In this document: positions 8,570-17,465 of the stretch, in pieces
Position numbering within the stretch: position 1 is the first letter of the stretch
How the letters are laid out: every line of letters starts with the position of its first letter
Source of the DNA: Pseudomonas sp. PH1b
Lineage (GTDB): Bacteria; Pseudomonadota; Gammaproteobacteria; Pseudomonadales; Pseudomonadaceae
Assembly: GCF_000633395.1 (NCBI RefSeq)
Contig: NZ_AYMU01000010.1
Span: 186,001 to 250,000, forward strand
Direction: 5' to 3'
Length of the DNA stretch: 64,000 nt
Program-made: the position numbers and the translations under genes
Notes under the pieces: model-generated
What the model saw: the letters and a program-made list of their open reading frames with translations, nothing else
What the model was told of the DNA's origin: nothing
The model's database searches: none

Positions 8570-8848
8570 ATGGCTCGTGCAATTCATCCCAAGAAGGACA
8601 TTGAAATGGCCCTGCGCTACGCCGAATGGCAGGGCTGGCGCATCGAGGTTGGCGGTGGTCATGCCTGGGGCCGGATCTACTGCCCGTACAACAACGAAGT
8701 GTGCCGCTGTGGCGAGTTCTGCATCACCAGTGTCTGGCGCACGCCGAAGAATTCGACCCAGCACGCCCGGGCGCTATGTCGGGTGATCGACAACTGCACC
8801 CTGAACCAGCTGCGTGGGGCCAAGGCGCCGGCAGCCCGCAAGGAGTAA
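8570..8848 (+). CDS. small HicA-like protein (possible toxin)
   Basis: A 92-residue protein. Its order of elements (helix MALRYAEWQGWRIE, strand and glycine turn GGGHAWGRIYCP, strand FCITSVWRTP, then helix HARALCRVIDNC) resembles the double-stranded-RNA-binding fold of HicA mRNA interferases. The histidine sits in the GHAWG turn where HicA has its catalytic His. Five cysteines are unusual for HicA. It starts after GGAGG, and its last codons carry the AAGGAG site for the downstream HTH gene, so the two are translated together. This is a structural guess, not a recognised family member; it could instead be a non-toxic nucleic-acid-binding protein. Confidence 0.6.
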   Translation: MARAIHPKKDIEMALRYAEWQGWRIEVGGGHAWGRIYCPYNNEVCRCGEFCITSVWRTPKNSTQHARALCRVIDNCTLNQLRGAKAPAARKE

Positions 8849-8853
8849 GCACC

Positions 8854-9375
8854 ATGGAATACCTGTTCACCCTCAACTACCTGCTGCCGCTGGAGGGCTG
8901 TGATCCGCTGCAACTGGTGGAGCGCCTCGGTGCGGCGGGGTGCACCGACGCCCTGGTGGGCACCGGCCTGGCCGGGCGCCTGGCCCTGGAGTTCAGCCGC
9001 GAAGCCGAGAGCGCCGAGGCGGCGCTGCTCAGTGCCCTGGCGGATATCAAGCGGATCATCCCCGAAGCGCGGCTGGTGGAGGCCAGCCCGGATGTCGTCG
9101 GCCTCAGCGAGATTGCCGAAATAGTCGGCGTGTCGCGGCAGAACATGCGCAAGCTGATGCTCGCCCACACCGAGAGCTTTCCCCTGGCGATCCATGAGGG
9201 CAGTACCTCGCTGTGGCATCTGGCGGAGGTTCTGAGCTGGCTGGACAGCAAGGGCGGCTACGCCCTCAAGCACCCGGTGATCGAGGTGGCGCGGGTGGCA
9301 CAGCAGGTGAACACCGCCAAGGAGTCGAAGCGCATCGGCCCCTTGAGCGGCGAACTGGTGGCCCTGTTGGGCTGA
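8854..9375 (+). CDS. helix-turn-helix protein, putative antitoxin partner
   Basis: A 173-residue protein with an N-terminal alpha/beta domain of about 75 residues (YLFTLNYLLPLEGCDPLQLVERL), which resembles the short HicB-like partner domain. A MerR/AlpA-type helix-turn-helix follows at about residues 88-135 (VGLSEIAEIVGVSRQNMRKLMLAH with FPLAIHEGSTSLWHLAEVLSWL). The start lies 5 bp after the stop of the HicA-like gene, with AAGGAG overlapping that stop. Small nuclease-like gene first, DNA-binding partner second, palindrome at the promoter: this is the layout of an autoregulated toxin-antitoxin operon. That role is inference. Confidence 0.65.
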   Translation: MEYLFTLNYLLPLEGCDPLQLVERLGAAGCTDALVGTGLAGRLALEFSREAESAEAALLSALADIKRIIPEARLVEASPDVVGLSEIAEIVGVSRQNMRKLMLAHTESFPLAIHEGSTSLWHLAEVLSWLDSKGGYALKHPVIEVARVAQQVNTAKESKRIGPLSGELVALLG

Positions 9376-9391
9376 CGGGGAGGGACGGGGC

Positions 9392-10096
9392 TTAGCGCCG
9401 GGCCACGTCCGAGAAGTAGAACTTGTCCAGGGTGTGCCGTGATTCGGTGTATTCGAACTGCCGGCCATCCTGGAGAAAGGTCTGGTTGCTCACCACGATC
9501 ACATGGCTCTGGCCGTCCAGGTCGAGCAGTTGCTGGTCGTCCTTGCTCCGCGGGCTAGCCTCGATGGTGCGCTGGGCATAGCTGATGTTCAGTTGCAGGG
9601 TCTGTTCGATGTAGGCGTAGATCGAGTGCTCGGCGATCTGCCGGTCCAGCCCCGGGATCAGTTCGGCAACGAAGTGGTTGATGTCGAGAATCACCCGCTT
9701 GCCATCGATGCGCCGCACCCGCTTGATCCGGGTGACCAGGCTGCCTTCCTCTGCCTGCAGGTGGTTTCTCAATGCGCCTTGCAGGGGGAACTGGCTGAAC
9801 TCCACCACTTCGGTGCTGACGTCATCCCCCAGCCGTGGGTAGGTTTCCTGGAAGCTGACGATGCCGCCCAGCTGGAACTCGATGGGGTTGGGCGAGAGGA
9901 CGAAGGTGCCCTTGCCGTGGATCTTCTGCGCAAAGCCGCGCTCCTGGAGCAGTTCGATGGCCTTGCGCACAGTGCCGCGGCTGGCCTGGTAACTGTCCAT
10001 CAGCTCGCTTTCCGAAGGCAGGCGGGCACCGCGCTCCAGGCGTTCGGTGGTGATGCTGGCAAGCAGATCGCTGTAGATCTGGTTGTATTTGCTCAT
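9392..10096 (-). CDS. treR: trehalose operon repressor, GntR/HutC type
   Basis: A 234-residue GntR-family repressor. The N-terminal winged helix (IYSDLLASITTERLERGARLPSESELMDSYQASRGTVRKAIELLQERG) is followed by a UTRA effector domain, which in TreR proteins of this type senses trehalose-6-phosphate or trehalose. It is divergent from the trehalose PTS genes, with 230 bp between the starts containing two mirrored operator candidates. Identification rests on family features plus the trehalose locus next door. Confidence 0.9.
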   Translation of the reverse strand: MSKYNQIYSDLLASITTERLERGARLPSESELMDSYQASRGTVRKAIELLQERGFAQKIHGKGTFVLSPNPIEFQLGGIVSFQETYPRLGDDVSTEVVEFSQFPLQGALRNHLQAEEGSLVTRIKRVRRIDGKRVILDINHFVAELIPGLDRQIAEHSIYAYIEQTLQLNISYAQRTIEASPRSKDDQQLLDLDGQSHVIVVSNQTFLQDGRQFEYTESRHTLDKFYFSDVARR

Positions 10097-10228
10097 GGAA
10101 TGGCTCTGTGCCGGACTGTGCTCAAGGCAGGCACCTTAAGGGCTGGACGGTGCATTTGTCCATGCGGCAGGCGTGTGGTTCGCAAGTTGAAAAGGGCGGG
10201 GCAGGGCGTTGGCGGAAGAAAAATCCTA

Positions 10229-10244
10229 ACTCGTCTGTACGAGT
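10229..10244. promoter_or_regulatory. TreR operator candidate 1
   Basis: The sequence ACTCGTCTGTACGAGT has half-sites ACTCGT and ACGAGT around a 4-bp centre. It is the exact reverse complement of operator candidate 2, 26 bp downstream. GntR-type repressors bind short palindromes of this form. Confidence 0.85.
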
Positions 10245-10246
10245 TG

Positions 10247-10275
10247 TTGATTTAACTCGTACAGACGAGTAGTTT
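10247..10275 (+). promoter_or_regulatory. probable promoter of the trehalose operon
   Basis: A -35 TTGATT (10247-10252) is separated by 17 bp from a -10 TAGTTT (10270-10275). Operator candidate 2 fills almost the whole spacer, so a bound repressor would block polymerase. The -10 is weak, which fits a regulated promoter. Confidence 0.5.
10255..10270. promoter_or_regulatory. TreR operator candidate 2
   Basis: The sequence ACTCGTACAGACGAGT is the exact reverse complement of operator candidate 1. It has the same ACTCGT/ACGAGT half-sites and lies between the putative -35 and -10 of the PTS operon. Confidence 0.85.
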
Positions 10276-10325
10276 CCTCCCTCGGCGTGCTGCCAATAAC
10301 AAAAAACTCAGGTGGAAGAACGAGC

Positions 10326-11768
10326 ATGAGCCACGACTATTCAACGATCGCCAGCGAGTTGCTGCACAGCCTCGGTGGCGCTGACAACCTCGAACAGGCC
10401 GCCCACTGCGTGACCCGCCTGCGCCTGGCCCTCAAGGACCCGAGCCGGGTCGACAGCGCCACCCTGAACCAGATCGACCTGGTCAAGGGCTCGTTCTTCA
10501 CTGGCGGGCTGTATCAGGTAGTGATCGGCCCCGGCGAGGTGGAAAAGGTCTATGCGGCGTTGCGCCAGCAGACCGGCCTCGCGGCCTCGACCATTGCCGA
10601 CGTGAAGCACAAGGGCGCACAGAAGGCTCATGCGATGCAGCGTCTGGTGCGGGTGTTCTCCGATGTGTTCATGCCCATCCTGCCAGCCCTGATCATTGCC
10701 GGCCTGCTGATGGGGGTGAACAACCTGCTGGGCGCCAAGGGCATGTTCATCCAGGGCCAGACCCTGCTCGAGGCCTACCCGGATCTGGACGGGCTCTGGA
10801 GCCTGATCAACCTGATGGCCAACACCTCTTTTGTGTTCCTGCCGGCCCTGGTGGGCTGGTCGGCGGCCAAGCGTTTTGGTGGCAGTGAAATCCTCGGTAT
10901 CGTCCTCGGCCTGATGCTGGTGCACCCGGACCTGCTCAATGCCTGGAACTACGGCAAGGCGGTGGCCGGGCTGGACGGCCAGCGCCTGCCGTACTTCGAC
11001 ATCCTCGGCCTGTTCCAGATCGAGAAGGTCGGCTATCAGGGGCAGATCCTGCCGATCCTGCTGGCCGCCTATGTGATGAGCGTGATCGAGAAATGGCTGC
11101 GGGCCCGGGTGCCCAATGCCATCACCCTGCTGGTGGTGCCCATCACCACCATCGTGGTCACCGGGGTGCTGGCCCTGGCGATCATCGGCCCGGTAACCCG
11201 CCACCTGGGCATCCTCATCACCGAAGGCGTGGTCAACCTGTTCGACCTGGCGCCGATGATCGGCGGCGCGATCTTCGGCCTGCTCTATGCACCGCTGGTG
11301 ATCACCGGCATGCACCACATGTTCCTGGCGGTCGACCTGCAGTTGATCTCGACCCAGGGCGGCACCTTCATCTGGCCGATGATCGTCATGTCCAACCTGG
11401 CCCAGGGCAGCGCGGCCCTGGCGGTGTTCACCATGAGCCGCAACGCACGGGACCGCAGCATGGCCTCGACCTCGGCCATTTCGGCCTATTTCGGCATCAC
11501 CGAGCCGGCGATGTTCGGCGTCAACCTGCGCTACAAGTTCCCGTTCTACGCGGCCCTGATCGGCTCGGCGCTGGGCAGCATCTTCCTCTCGCTGAACAAG
11601 GTCCAGGCCTCGGCGATCGGCGTCGGCGGGTTACCGGGGTTCATCTCGATCATCCCGCAGTACATCCCGATGTTCGTGATCGGCATGGTCATCGCCCTGG
11701 TCGTGCCCTTCGTCCTGACCTGCGGCTTGAGCATGAAGATCATCCGTCCTGGCTACCGCGTGGCCTGA
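10326..11768 (+). CDS. treB: trehalose-specific PTS enzyme IIBC
   Basis: The membrane permease imports trehalose and phosphorylates it to trehalose-6-phosphate. The 480-residue protein has an N-terminal EIIB domain (about 1-90) with the phosphorylated Cys28 in HCVTRLRL. A ten-helix glucose-family EIIC domain follows (about 105-478), with the ITEPAMFGVNLRYKFPF signature. No EIIA domain is present; it is supplied by the fusion protein encoded at 14920. The ATG at 10326 follows a GGAAGA site. The Pseudomonas gene is also called treP. Confidence 0.95.
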   Translation: MSHDYSTIASELLHSLGGADNLEQAAHCVTRLRLALKDPSRVDSATLNQIDLVKGSFFTGGLYQVVIGPGEVEKVYAALRQQTGLAASTIADVKHKGAQKAHAMQRLVRVFSDVFMPILPALIIAGLLMGVNNLLGAKGMFIQGQTLLEAYPDLDGLWSLINLMANTSFVFLPALVGWSAAKRFGGSEILGIVLGLMLVHPDLLNAWNYGKAVAGLDGQRLPYFDILGLFQIEKVGYQGQILPILLAAYVMSVIEKWLRARVPNAITLLVVPITTIVVTGVLALAIIGPVTRHLGILITEGVVNLFDLAPMIGGAIFGLLYAPLVITGMHHMFLAVDLQLISTQGGTFIWPMIVMSNLAQGSAALAVFTMSRNARDRSMASTSAISAYFGITEPAMFGVNLRYKFPFYAALIGSALGSIFLSLNKVQASAIGVGGLPGFISIIPQYIPMFVIGMVIALVVPFVLTCGLSMKIIRPGYRVA

Positions 11769-11851
11769 AGTCCCTGGGCCTTCGGCTTCCGGGCTCGTCG
11801 CCCGGAGGCGGGGTGTTAGCCAAGGCCGCGTCATTTTCAAAGGAATTTGCA

Positions 11852-13501
11852 ATGCAAGACTGGCAGCGTTCGGTGATCTACCAGATCTACCCCAAGAGTT
11901 TTCACAGCCATTCAGGCCAGGCCACCGGCGATTTGCTGGGGGTGGTGGACAAGCTCGACTACCTGGAGTGGCTCGGGGTCGACTGCCTGTGGCTGACCCC
12001 ATTCCTGCGCTCGCCGCAGCGGGACAACGGCTATGACATCAGCGACTACTACGCCATCGACCCCAGTTACGGCAGCATGGCCGACTGCGAACGGCTGATC
12101 GAGGAAGCCGGCAAGCGCGGCATCAAGCTGATGCTGGACATCGTGGTCAATCACACTTCCATCGAGCACGAGTGGTTCCAGCAGGCCCGCAGCAGCCTGG
12201 ACAACCCTTATCGGGACTTCTACATCTGGCGCGATGAGCCCAACAACTGGGAGTCCAAGTTCGGCGGCTCGGCCTGGGAGTACGAAGCGCAGACCGGCCA
12301 GTACTACCTGCACCTGTTCGACCACACCCAGGCCGACCTCAACTGGGACAACCCCCGGGTGCGCGCCGAAGTGTTCAAGATGATGCGCTTCTGGCGGGAC
12401 AAGGGGGTGGGCGGATTCCGTCTCGATGTGATCAACCTGATCTCCAAGCCGGCGGATTTTCCCGAGGACCAGAGTGATGGCCGGCGCTTCTATACCGACG
12501 GCCCGAACGTTCATGAGTACTTGCAGGAAATGCATCGGGAAGTGTTCGCCGGCCATGACCTGGTGAATGTCGGCGAGATGTCGTCCACCCGCCTGGAACA
12601 CTGCATCCGCTACTCGAACCCGGAGTCGAAGGAGCTGTCCATGACCTTCAACTTCCATCACCTGAAGGTGGATTACCCCAATCAGCAGAAGTGGTTGCGG
12701 GCCGATTTCGACTTCCTTGAACTCAAGCGCATCCTCTCCGACTGGCAGTGCGGCATGCAGGCCGGCGGCGGCTGGAATGCACTGTTCTGGTGTAACCACG
12801 ACCAGCCGCGGGTGGTATCGCGCTTTGGCGATGACGGCGAACACCGGGTGGTGTCGGCGAAGATGCTGGCCACCGCATTGCACCTGCTGCAGGGCACGCC
12901 CTTTGTCTATCAGGGCGAAGAGTTGGGCATGACCAATCCTCACTTCGAACGCATCGAGCAATACCGCGACGTCGAGACCCTGAACATCTACCGCCTCAAG
13001 CGCGAGGCCGGTGAAGAGCCGCAGGCCATCATGGCGGCAATCCAGCAGAAGTCCCGGGACAACGGGCGTACGCCAATGCAGTGGAATGCCGGGGCCAATG
13101 CCGGTTTCAGCAGCGGCACCCCCTGGATCGAGGTCGCGGCCAACGCTGGCCAGATCAATGTCCAGGCACAGCTCGACGACCCGCAATCAGTGCTGCACCA
13201 CTATCGCCAATTGATCGCGTTGCGCCGTGAGCAGGGTTTGATCCAGCACGGCGTCTATCGCCAATTGCTGCCCGAGCATCCGCAGATCTGGGCCTACGTA
13301 CGGGAAGGGCAGGGCGAGCGACTGCTGGTGGTGAACAACTTCTACGGTTCGCCGTGCGAGGTTGAATTGCCGCAGGAGGTCATCGACCCGGGCATGCAGC
13401 AGCGTCTGCTGATCAGCAACTACCCGGGTGATGGCGCCCGCAGCCGGCATTTGCTGCTGCGGCCTTATGAGTCCTTCGTCCTGCACCTGACCGACTGCTG
13501 A
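11852..13501 (+). CDS. treC: trehalose-6-phosphate hydrolase (alpha,alpha-phosphotrehalase)
   Basis: A 549-residue GH13 enzyme that cleaves imported trehalose-6-phosphate to glucose and glucose-6-phosphate in the cytoplasm. The start MQDWQRSVIYQIYPKSF follows an AAAGGA site at 11840-11844. The GH13 conserved regions are all visible: DIVVNHTS, GFRLDVINLISK with the nucleophile Asp, LVNVGEMSS with the acid Glu, and FWCNHDQPR with the transition-state Asp. Open reading extends upstream in this frame but overlaps treB and has no protein-like character. In Pseudomonas it is sometimes called treA. Confidence 0.95.
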   Translation: MQDWQRSVIYQIYPKSFHSHSGQATGDLLGVVDKLDYLEWLGVDCLWLTPFLRSPQRDNGYDISDYYAIDPSYGSMADCERLIEEAGKRGIKLMLDIVVNHTSIEHEWFQQARSSLDNPYRDFYIWRDEPNNWESKFGGSAWEYEAQTGQYYLHLFDHTQADLNWDNPRVRAEVFKMMRFWRDKGVGGFRLDVINLISKPADFPEDQSDGRRFYTDGPNVHEYLQEMHREVFAGHDLVNVGEMSSTRLEHCIRYSNPESKELSMTFNFHHLKVDYPNQQKWLRADFDFLELKRILSDWQCGMQAGGGWNALFWCNHDQPRVVSRFGDDGEHRVVSAKMLATALHLLQGTPFVYQGEELGMTNPHFERIEQYRDVETLNIYRLKREAGEEPQAIMAAIQQKSRDNGRTPMQWNAGANAGFSSGTPWIEVAANAGQINVQAQLDDPQSVLHHYRQLIALRREQGLIQHGVYRQLLPEHPQIWAYVREGQGERLLVVNNFYGSPCEVELPQEVIDPGMQQRLLISNYPGDGARSRHLLLRPYESFVLHLTDC

Positions 13502-13635
13502 CAATCCTCGCAGAAGCTGCCGGGCGGTTTCCGTCTGCCGTGAATGCGCTGTTGCAGATACAGCGCAGGGCTTCGTTCGTCGGCCAGCCGGCTTCTGCGG
13601 ATCGAAATATCACAATAAAAATAATGGGGTGGCTT

Positions 13636-14859
13636 ATGAAAACAACAATAAATCGCGGCCTGGCGGCGTCCTGCCTGTGCCTGGCATTGCCCTTTCCGGC
13701 CCAGGCCCTGGAGTTCGCCGGCTACCTGCGCAGCGGCCTTGGCACTTCGGTCAACAGCGGCCCGCAATCCTGCTTTCAGCTACCTGGCGCGCCCTCCAAG
13801 TACCGCCTGGGCAACGAGTGCGAGCAGTACGCCGAGCTTGAGCTGCGCCAGGACCTGTACACCCTGGAGGACGGTTCGGTACTCAGCGTCGACGGCATGG
13901 CCTCGCTCTACAACCGCTACGACCGCAACCTGACTTTCCAGGGCGAGAACGGCTCGGCGCGCATGCCGCAGATGTACGCCCAGTGGTCGAACCTGCCCAG
14001 CCTCAATGGCGGCTCGCTGTGGGCCGGGCGCCGTTACTACAAGCGTAACGATATCCATATCTCTGACTTCTACTACTGGAACCAGAGTGCCACCGGCGGC
14101 GGCATCGAGGACGTGCGCATCGGCGATCTGAAATACAGCTACGCCTTTTCCCGCAAGGACAACCTCTACCAGAAGCAGGCCGTGAGCCGTCATGACTTCA
14201 ACGTTGCCGGTTTCCAGACCAACCCCGGCGGCGAGCTGGAGCTGGGCCTGAGTTACCTGGAAAAGCCCGATCGCCGTGGTGCCCACAATGGCTGGGCGAT
14301 CACCACCCAGCATGTGCAGAAAGACTTTTTCGGCGGCAAAAACAAACTGGCCCTGCAATACGGTGAGGGGCCCGGTACCGGCCTGGGCTACACCGGCAAT
14401 CCCTACCTGGATGACGGCAACAAGAGCTATCGCCTGGTGGAGTTCTTCGATTGGCAGGTCACCCCGCGCTTTGGCGGCCAGGTAGAGGCGGTCTATCAGA
14501 AGGACATCCGCCCCGACGGCCAGGACCAGAACTGGATCTCCCTGGGGGTGCGCCCGGCCTATGCAATCACCGAACAGTTCAAGCTGGTGACCGAGTTTGG
14601 TCATGATCAGGTGGAGGCGCCCGGGGGCACCCGCAAACTCAGCAAGTTCACCTTCGCGCCCACCTGGTCACCCAAGGGGCCGGAGTTCTGGGCGCGGCCC
14701 GAGGTGCGCCTGTATTACACCTATGCCAGTTGGAACGAGGCCGCCAAACGCGCGGCCAACGAACTGGCGGCCGGCTCCGCGCTGTCTGACAGTGGTGTCT
14801 TCGGCACCGCGCGGCACGGTGCGAACGTCGGTTTGCAGGTCGAGTACTGGTGGAAATAA
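13636..14859 (+). CDS. maltoporin-like (LamB family) outer-membrane porin
   Basis: A 407-residue protein with a signal peptide (MKTTINRGLAASCLCLALPF, cleaved after AQA). A LamB-type barrel follows: it begins LEFAGYLRSGLG, contains repeated aromatic strand motifs (ELELRQDLY, LWAGRRYYKRNDIHISDFYYWNQSATGGG) and ends in GANVGLQVEYWWK, a porin-like aromatic C-terminus. LamB-family proteins have 18 strands and an aromatic greasy slide for maltodextrins and similar disaccharides. Position in the operon makes trehalose the likely ligand. I chose ATG 13636 over 13624 for its GGGGTGG site. Confidence 0.88.
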   Translation: MKTTINRGLAASCLCLALPFPAQALEFAGYLRSGLGTSVNSGPQSCFQLPGAPSKYRLGNECEQYAELELRQDLYTLEDGSVLSVDGMASLYNRYDRNLTFQGENGSARMPQMYAQWSNLPSLNGGSLWAGRRYYKRNDIHISDFYYWNQSATGGGIEDVRIGDLKYSYAFSRKDNLYQKQAVSRHDFNVAGFQTNPGGELELGLSYLEKPDRRGAHNGWAITTQHVQKDFFGGKNKLALQYGEGPGTGLGYTGNPYLDDGNKSYRLVEFFDWQVTPRFGGQVEAVYQKDIRPDGQDQNWISLGVRPAYAITEQFKLVTEFGHDQVEAPGGTRKLSKFTFAPTWSPKGPEFWARPEVRLYYTYASWNEAAKRAANELAAGSALSDSGVFGTARHGANVGLQVEYWWK

Positions 14860-14919
14860 GCGATGCTGTCGGGGCTCGCGCTCCATCGGCACTTCAAGGA
14901 ATCATTAGCAGGTGACGTC

Positions 14920-17463
14920 ATGGCCATAACCCAACCCTTGCAATTGCTCGCGCCCCTGTCCGGGGTGCTACTGCCCCTGGAGCAGGTGCCCGACCCGGTG
15001 TTTTCCAGCCGGGTGATCGGCGACGGCGTGTGCATCGACCCGACTTCCCAGACCCTCTGCGCACCTCTGTCCGGGGTGGTCAGCAACCTGCAGCACAGCG
15101 GCCATGCGGTGAGCATCACGGGTGAACAGGGCCAGCAGGTGCTGATGCACATCGGGCTGGACACAGTGAACCTCGCGGGCAAGGGCTTCACCTGTCTGGT
15201 CGAGGAGGGTCAGCAGGTCTCGGCAGGCCAGCCGCTGATCGAGTTCGATGCTGATTATCTGGCCCGGCACGCGCGCAGCCTGTTGACCCTGATACTGGTG
15301 GTCAGTGGCGAGGCAGTGACGGGGCTGGTGTCCGGCAGCCTGCTGGTGGAACTGGGACAGCCAGTGTTGCAGATCGAGCCCGCCTTCGCAGAGGAGGGGG
15401 CCAAGGCCGAAGGCGCTGAAGCAGAGGCGCTGTTTTCCAAACCGCTGATCCTGGGCAACCCCCAGGGGCTGCACGCACGTCCGGCGGCGTTGCTGGCCCA
15501 GGCCGCCAAGGGCTTTACCGCGAATATCTGCCTGCACCGGCGCCAGGACTCGGCCAATGCCAAGTCCCTGGTGTCGATCATGGCGTTGCAGACGGTGCAG
15601 GGCGATGTCTTGCAGGTCAGTGCTGCGGGGGCGGATGCCGAGCAGGCGATCCAGGTTCTGGTGGCGCTGCTGGCCTCGGGTTGTGGCGAGAAAGTCAGTG
15701 CTGCGGCGCCGAGTCCTGAGCCAGTAGCGGCGCGGGATGAGTCGCTGGAGACGGTTCTGCGGGGCGTCTGTGCGTCACCGGGTTCGGCGGTCGGCCAGGT
15801 GGTCCAGGTGGCTGAGCAACACCTGCAGATAAGCGAGTTGGCGGCGAACCCGGAGCAGGAGCGCGAAATCCTCGAGCGGGCCTTGCGAGAGGCGGTCCGG
15901 GGCCTGCAACGGCTGCGGGACAATGCCCCGGGTGAAGCACAGCAGGAAATCTTCCGTGCCCACCAGGAACTCCTCGACGACCCGAGCCTGTTGGAGCAGG
16001 CCGAAGCCCTGATTGTCACCGGCAAGAGCGCCGCCTTTGCCTGGAGCCGTGCCATCGAAGTCACCGCCGAGCTGTTCAAGGGCCTGGGCAGTGCGCTGCT
16101 GGCTGAGCGCGCGGTGGATCTGGCGGACGTCGGCCAACGGGTGCTCAAGCTGATTCTCGGGGTGCAGGAGCATGTCCTGAGCTTGCCGGACCAGGCGATT
16201 CTGATTGCCGAGCAACTGACCCCCTCGCAGACCGCCAGCCTGGACACGGCCAAGGTGCTGGGGTTTGCCACCGTCGGCGGGGGCGCCACCAGCCACGTGG
16301 CGATCCTCGCCCGGGCCCTGGGCCTGCCGGCGATCTGCGGCCTGTCGCCCCAGGTTCTGGCCCTGGCCAACGGTACCCGGGTATTGCTGGATGCCGAGCG
16401 TGGCGAGCTGCATACCGATCCGGACCCGCAATTGCTCCAGCAACTCGATGCCCAGCGCCAGCAGCAACGCCAGCGCCAGCAGCAGGACCTGGCACAGGCG
16501 ACGCTTCCCGCGGTGACCCGTGATGGCCATCATCTGGAAGTCACGGCCAACATCGCGTCCCTGGCGGAGGCCGAACAGGCAATGAGCCTGGGAGGCGAAG
16601 GCGTCGGCCTGTTGCGTTCGGAGTTCCTCTACCAGGACCGTAGTCACGCCCCGAGCCTTGAAGAGCAGGCCGGTACTTACCAGGCGATTGCCCGCGCCCT
16701 GGGCCCCGGGCGCAATCTGGTGGTACGGACCCTGGATGTCGGTGGCGATAAACCCCTGGCCTATGTGCCGATGGACAGTGAGGCCAATCCTTTCCTCGGT
16801 CTGCGTGGTATCCGCCTGTGCCTGGAGCGTCCCGAACTGCTGCGGGAGCAGTTCCGGGCGATTCTCGCCAGCGCCGGGCAGGCACGGCTGCACCTCATGT
16901 TGCCCATGGTCAGCCAGCTCGCGGAGCTGCGTCAGGCGCGGCAGATCCTTGATCAAGAGGTCCTGGCCCTGGGGCTGTCGGAGCGACCGAAGCTGGGCAT
17001 CATGATCGAGGTGCCTTCGGCAGCCCTGATGGCGGATCGCTTTGCCCCGGAGGTGGACTTTTTCTCCATCGGCACCAACGACCTGACCCAGTACACCCTG
17101 GCCATGGACCGGGACCATCCGCGCCTGGCCAGCCAGGCCGACAGCTTCCACCCGGCGGTCCTGCGCCTGATCGCCAGCACAGTGCAGGCGGCCCATGCCC
17201 ACGGCAAATGGGTCGGCGTTTGTGGCGCACTGGCCTCGGAGGTCCTGGCGGTGCCCTTGTTGCTGGGCCTGGGCGTGGATGAGCTGTCGGTGAGCGTGCC
17301 ACTGATCCCGGCCATCAAGGCACGGGTGCGCGAGCTGGATCTGGCCCAGTGCCAGGCCTTGGCCGCCGGTATTGTCGAGCTGGAAGACGCTGCGCAGGTG
17401 CGTGAATACCTGCATCAACAACAGGCCGCTGTGGCCACCGCTTCACCGGTTCTGGAGAGCTGA
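14920..17463 (+). CDS. PTS EIIA(Glc type)-HPr-enzyme I fusion
   Basis: An 847-residue cytoplasmic phosphorelay in one chain. EIIA of glucose type (about 1-150) has active His77 in LMHIGLDTV. HPr (about 168-255) has His185 in GLHARPA and the regulatory-type serine in AKSLVSIM. Enzyme I (about 285-847) has His459 in GGATSHVAILAR, the PEP-binding GTNDLTQYTLAMDRDHP segment, and Cys768 in GVCGAL. Phosphate from PEP would pass EI to HPr to EIIA, then to the EIIB of the IIBC at 10326. All phosphorylation residues are present, so the locus looks self-sufficient. The architecture resembles NagF of Pseudomonas. Confidence 0.93.
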   Translation: MAITQPLQLLAPLSGVLLPLEQVPDPVFSSRVIGDGVCIDPTSQTLCAPLSGVVSNLQHSGHAVSITGEQGQQVLMHIGLDTVNLAGKGFTCLVEEGQQVSAGQPLIEFDADYLARHARSLLTLILVVSGEAVTGLVSGSLLVELGQPVLQIEPAFAEEGAKAEGAEAEALFSKPLILGNPQGLHARPAALLAQAAKGFTANICLHRRQDSANAKSLVSIMALQTVQGDVLQVSAAGADAEQAIQVLVALLASGCGEKVSAAAPSPEPVAARDESLETVLRGVCASPGSAVGQVVQVAEQHLQISELAANPEQEREILERALREAVRGLQRLRDNAPGEAQQEIFRAHQELLDDPSLLEQAEALIVTGKSAAFAWSRAIEVTAELFKGLGSALLAERAVDLADVGQRVLKLILGVQEHVLSLPDQAILIAEQLTPSQTASLDTAKVLGFATVGGGATSHVAILARALGLPAICGLSPQVLALANGTRVLLDAERGELHTDPDPQLLQQLDAQRQQQRQRQQQDLAQATLPAVTRDGHHLEVTANIASLAEAEQAMSLGGEGVGLLRSEFLYQDRSHAPSLEEQAGTYQAIARALGPGRNLVVRTLDVGGDKPLAYVPMDSEANPFLGLRGIRLCLERPELLREQFRAILASAGQARLHLMLPMVSQLAELRQARQILDQEVLALGLSERPKLGIMIEVPSAALMADRFAPEVDFFSIGTNDLTQYTLAMDRDHPRLASQADSFHPAVLRLIASTVQAAHAHGKWVGVCGALASEVLAVPLLLGLGVDELSVSVPLIPAIKARVRELDLAQCQALAAGIVELEDAAQVREYLHQQQAAVATASPVLES

Positions 17464-17465
17464 AG

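Noticed and set aside
11093..11851. Possible 250-residue N-terminal extension of treC
   Set aside because: The upstream frame runs inside treB in another frame and is His/Arg/Gly rich without a fold; treC has its own ribosome site and family start at 11852.
15775..17421. 548-codon open frame opposite the EIIA-HPr-EI gene
   Set aside because: Antisense shadow of a gene with all active-site residues in the other frame.
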